Under the pieces are notes generated by a model that saw nothing but the letters and a program-made list of their open reading frames with translations, was not told the DNA's origin and searched no databases. Of a stretch of 7,196 nucleotides of DNA, positions 6,436 to 7,196 are shown piece by piece. Each line of letters starts with the position of its first letter. The first letter of the stretch is position 1. The translations under genes and the position numbers were made by a program. Source of the stretch: Sphingomonadales bacterium (GTDB lineage: Bacteria; Pseudomonadota; Alphaproteobacteria; Sphingomonadales; Sphingomonadaceae); the NCBI GenBank assembly GCA_024636595.1, contig JAGXGT010000081.1, positions 1 to 7,196 of the forward strand. The letters run 5' to 3'.

Positions 6436-6439
6436 AGGG

Positions 6440-7196
6440 TCAATAAACCCGCTTCTTCGGCTCGATATAGGTCGCTTCGTCGGTCAGCGTATAATCATGG
6501 ACCGGGCGATAGCCGATTTCGCTTTTGCCGCCCTGGCCGCCCCAGCCTTCGAAAGTGATGACCGTGTGCTTCATCCAGTTCGCGTCGTCGCGATCGGGAT
6601 AGTCTTCCTGCATATGGGCGCCGCGGCTTTCCTTGCGGTTGGCGGCGCTTTTGATCGTAACCATCGCCTGGCTCATCAGATTGTCGAGCTCGAGCGTCTC
6701 GATCAGATCGGTGTTCCAGATCAGCGAGCGGTCGGTGACACCGATATCGGCTAGCTTCGCATTCACCTTGTCCATCGCCGTAACGCCCTCGTTGAGCAGC
6801 TTGTTGTCGCGAAACACGGCGGCATGCATCTGCATGGTTTTCTGCATTTCCATACGCAGCTGCGCGGTCGGGATCGAACCCTTGGCATTGCGGAAATGGT
6901 CGAGACGTTTGAGCGCCAGATCGGCGGAATCCGCCGGCAGCGGCTTGTGCGACGCGTTCGGTACCAGCTTTTCCTTAAGCCGCAGACCGGTCGCGCGGCC
7001 AAAGACCACCAGATCGATCAGCGAGTTGGAACCGAGGCGGTTGGCACCGTGTACGGAAACGCAGGCCGCTTCCCCGACCGAGTAGAGGCCCGGCACAATC
7101 GCGTCGGGATCATCCTTGGTCGGATTGATCACTTCGCCATGATAGTTGCAGGGTATGCCGCCCATATTATAATGGACGGTCGGCACCACCGGCAAC
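6440..7196 (-). CDS. sdhA: Succinate dehydrogenase flavoprotein subunit, C-terminal part (partial)
   Basis: This is the last roughly 250 residues of SdhA, the FAD subunit of respiratory complex II, which oxidises succinate to fumarate and feeds electrons through SdhB to quinone. The gene runs off the right edge; its first in-window codon (TTG) is an internal Leu of the conserved (L)PVVPTVHYNMGGIP stretch, not a start. That stretch includes the active-site-region His of HYNMGG. It is followed by the FAD-binding signature GEAACVSVHGANRLGSNSL with its conserved Arg, the C-terminal helical region, and the closing YIEPKKRVY. The end is normal and complete with TGA at 6440-6442. The N-terminal FAD-binding half and the catalytic Arg of the capping domain lie outside the window. 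In most relatives sdhB follows directly; here it does not, and the next gene is the low-GC 424-residue protein. Confidence 0.96.
   Translation of the reverse strand, partial: LPVVPTVHYNMGGIPCNYHGEVINPTKDDPDAIVPGLYSVGEAACVSVHGANRLGSNSLIDLVVFGRATGLRLKEKLVPNASHKPLPADSADLALKRLDHFRNAKGSIPTAQLRMEMQKTMQMHAAVFRDNKLLNEGVTAMDKVNAKLADIGVTDRSLIWNTDLIETLELDNLMSQAMVTIKSAANRKESRGAHMQEDYPDRDDANWMKHTVITFEGWGGQGGKSEIGYRPVHDYTLTDEATYIEPKKRVY

Noticed and set aside
6618..6648. 7-bp inverted repeat GCGCCGC/GCGGCGC within sdhA
   Set aside because: Very GC-rich, with a 17-nt loop and inside conserved coding sequence; expected by chance in high-GC DNA.
6329..6754. Plus-strand open frame of 141 codons over the sdhA 3' end
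   Set aside because: It overlaps the conserved sdhA coding region antisense and extends into the next gene; no start signal or domain is visible.

Overview
The window looks like chromosomal DNA of an alphaproteobacterium, most likely of the Sphingomonadales. This rests on the style of the proteins (SdhA ending in KKRVY, a free-standing CreD, an LldD-like flavoenzyme, a KPN_02809-type zinc peptidase) and on the high GC of most genes. Hand counts of single 60-base lines gave about 68-75% in sdhA, the flavoenzyme and the LysE gene. The genus-level guess is inference. I see no rRNA, tRNA, CRISPR array, insertion sequence or phage gene.

Layout, left to right: (i) a short leader, then a plus-strand membrane-anchored neutral zinc metallopeptidase (104-1006). 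(ii) A convergent minus-strand creD (1049-2482), with a hairpin filling the 42-bp gap between the two stops. (iii) A 125-bp divergent intergenic region with a 14-bp inverted repeat just upstream of a plus-strand FMN-dependent alpha-hydroxy-acid (L-lactate-type) dehydrogenase (2608-3756). That gene is followed 22 bp later by a small exported protein of unknown function (3779-4270), probably in the same transcript. (iv) A convergent minus-strand LysE/RhtB-type exporter (4299-4919) whose coding sequence carries an unusual cluster of three inverted repeats. (v) A gene-free AT-rich spacer (4920-5160) and then a minus-strand exported or anchored 424-residue protein of unknown function (5161-6435). 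Both have distinctly lower GC, about 32-50% in the lines counted. (vi) The 3' part of sdhA on the minus strand, running off the right edge.

Most genes here are single envelope or respiratory functions and do not form one pathway. The flavoenzyme and succinate dehydrogenase both feed electrons into the respiratory chain. The most notable point is the right-hand side. Where sdhB would be expected directly after sdhA, there is a low-GC gene whose start codon lies 4 nt after the sdhA stop, and no sdhB appears in the window. The second point of interest is the inverted-repeat cluster inside the LysE-family gene. I do not see convincing evidence for a wholly new multi-gene system.
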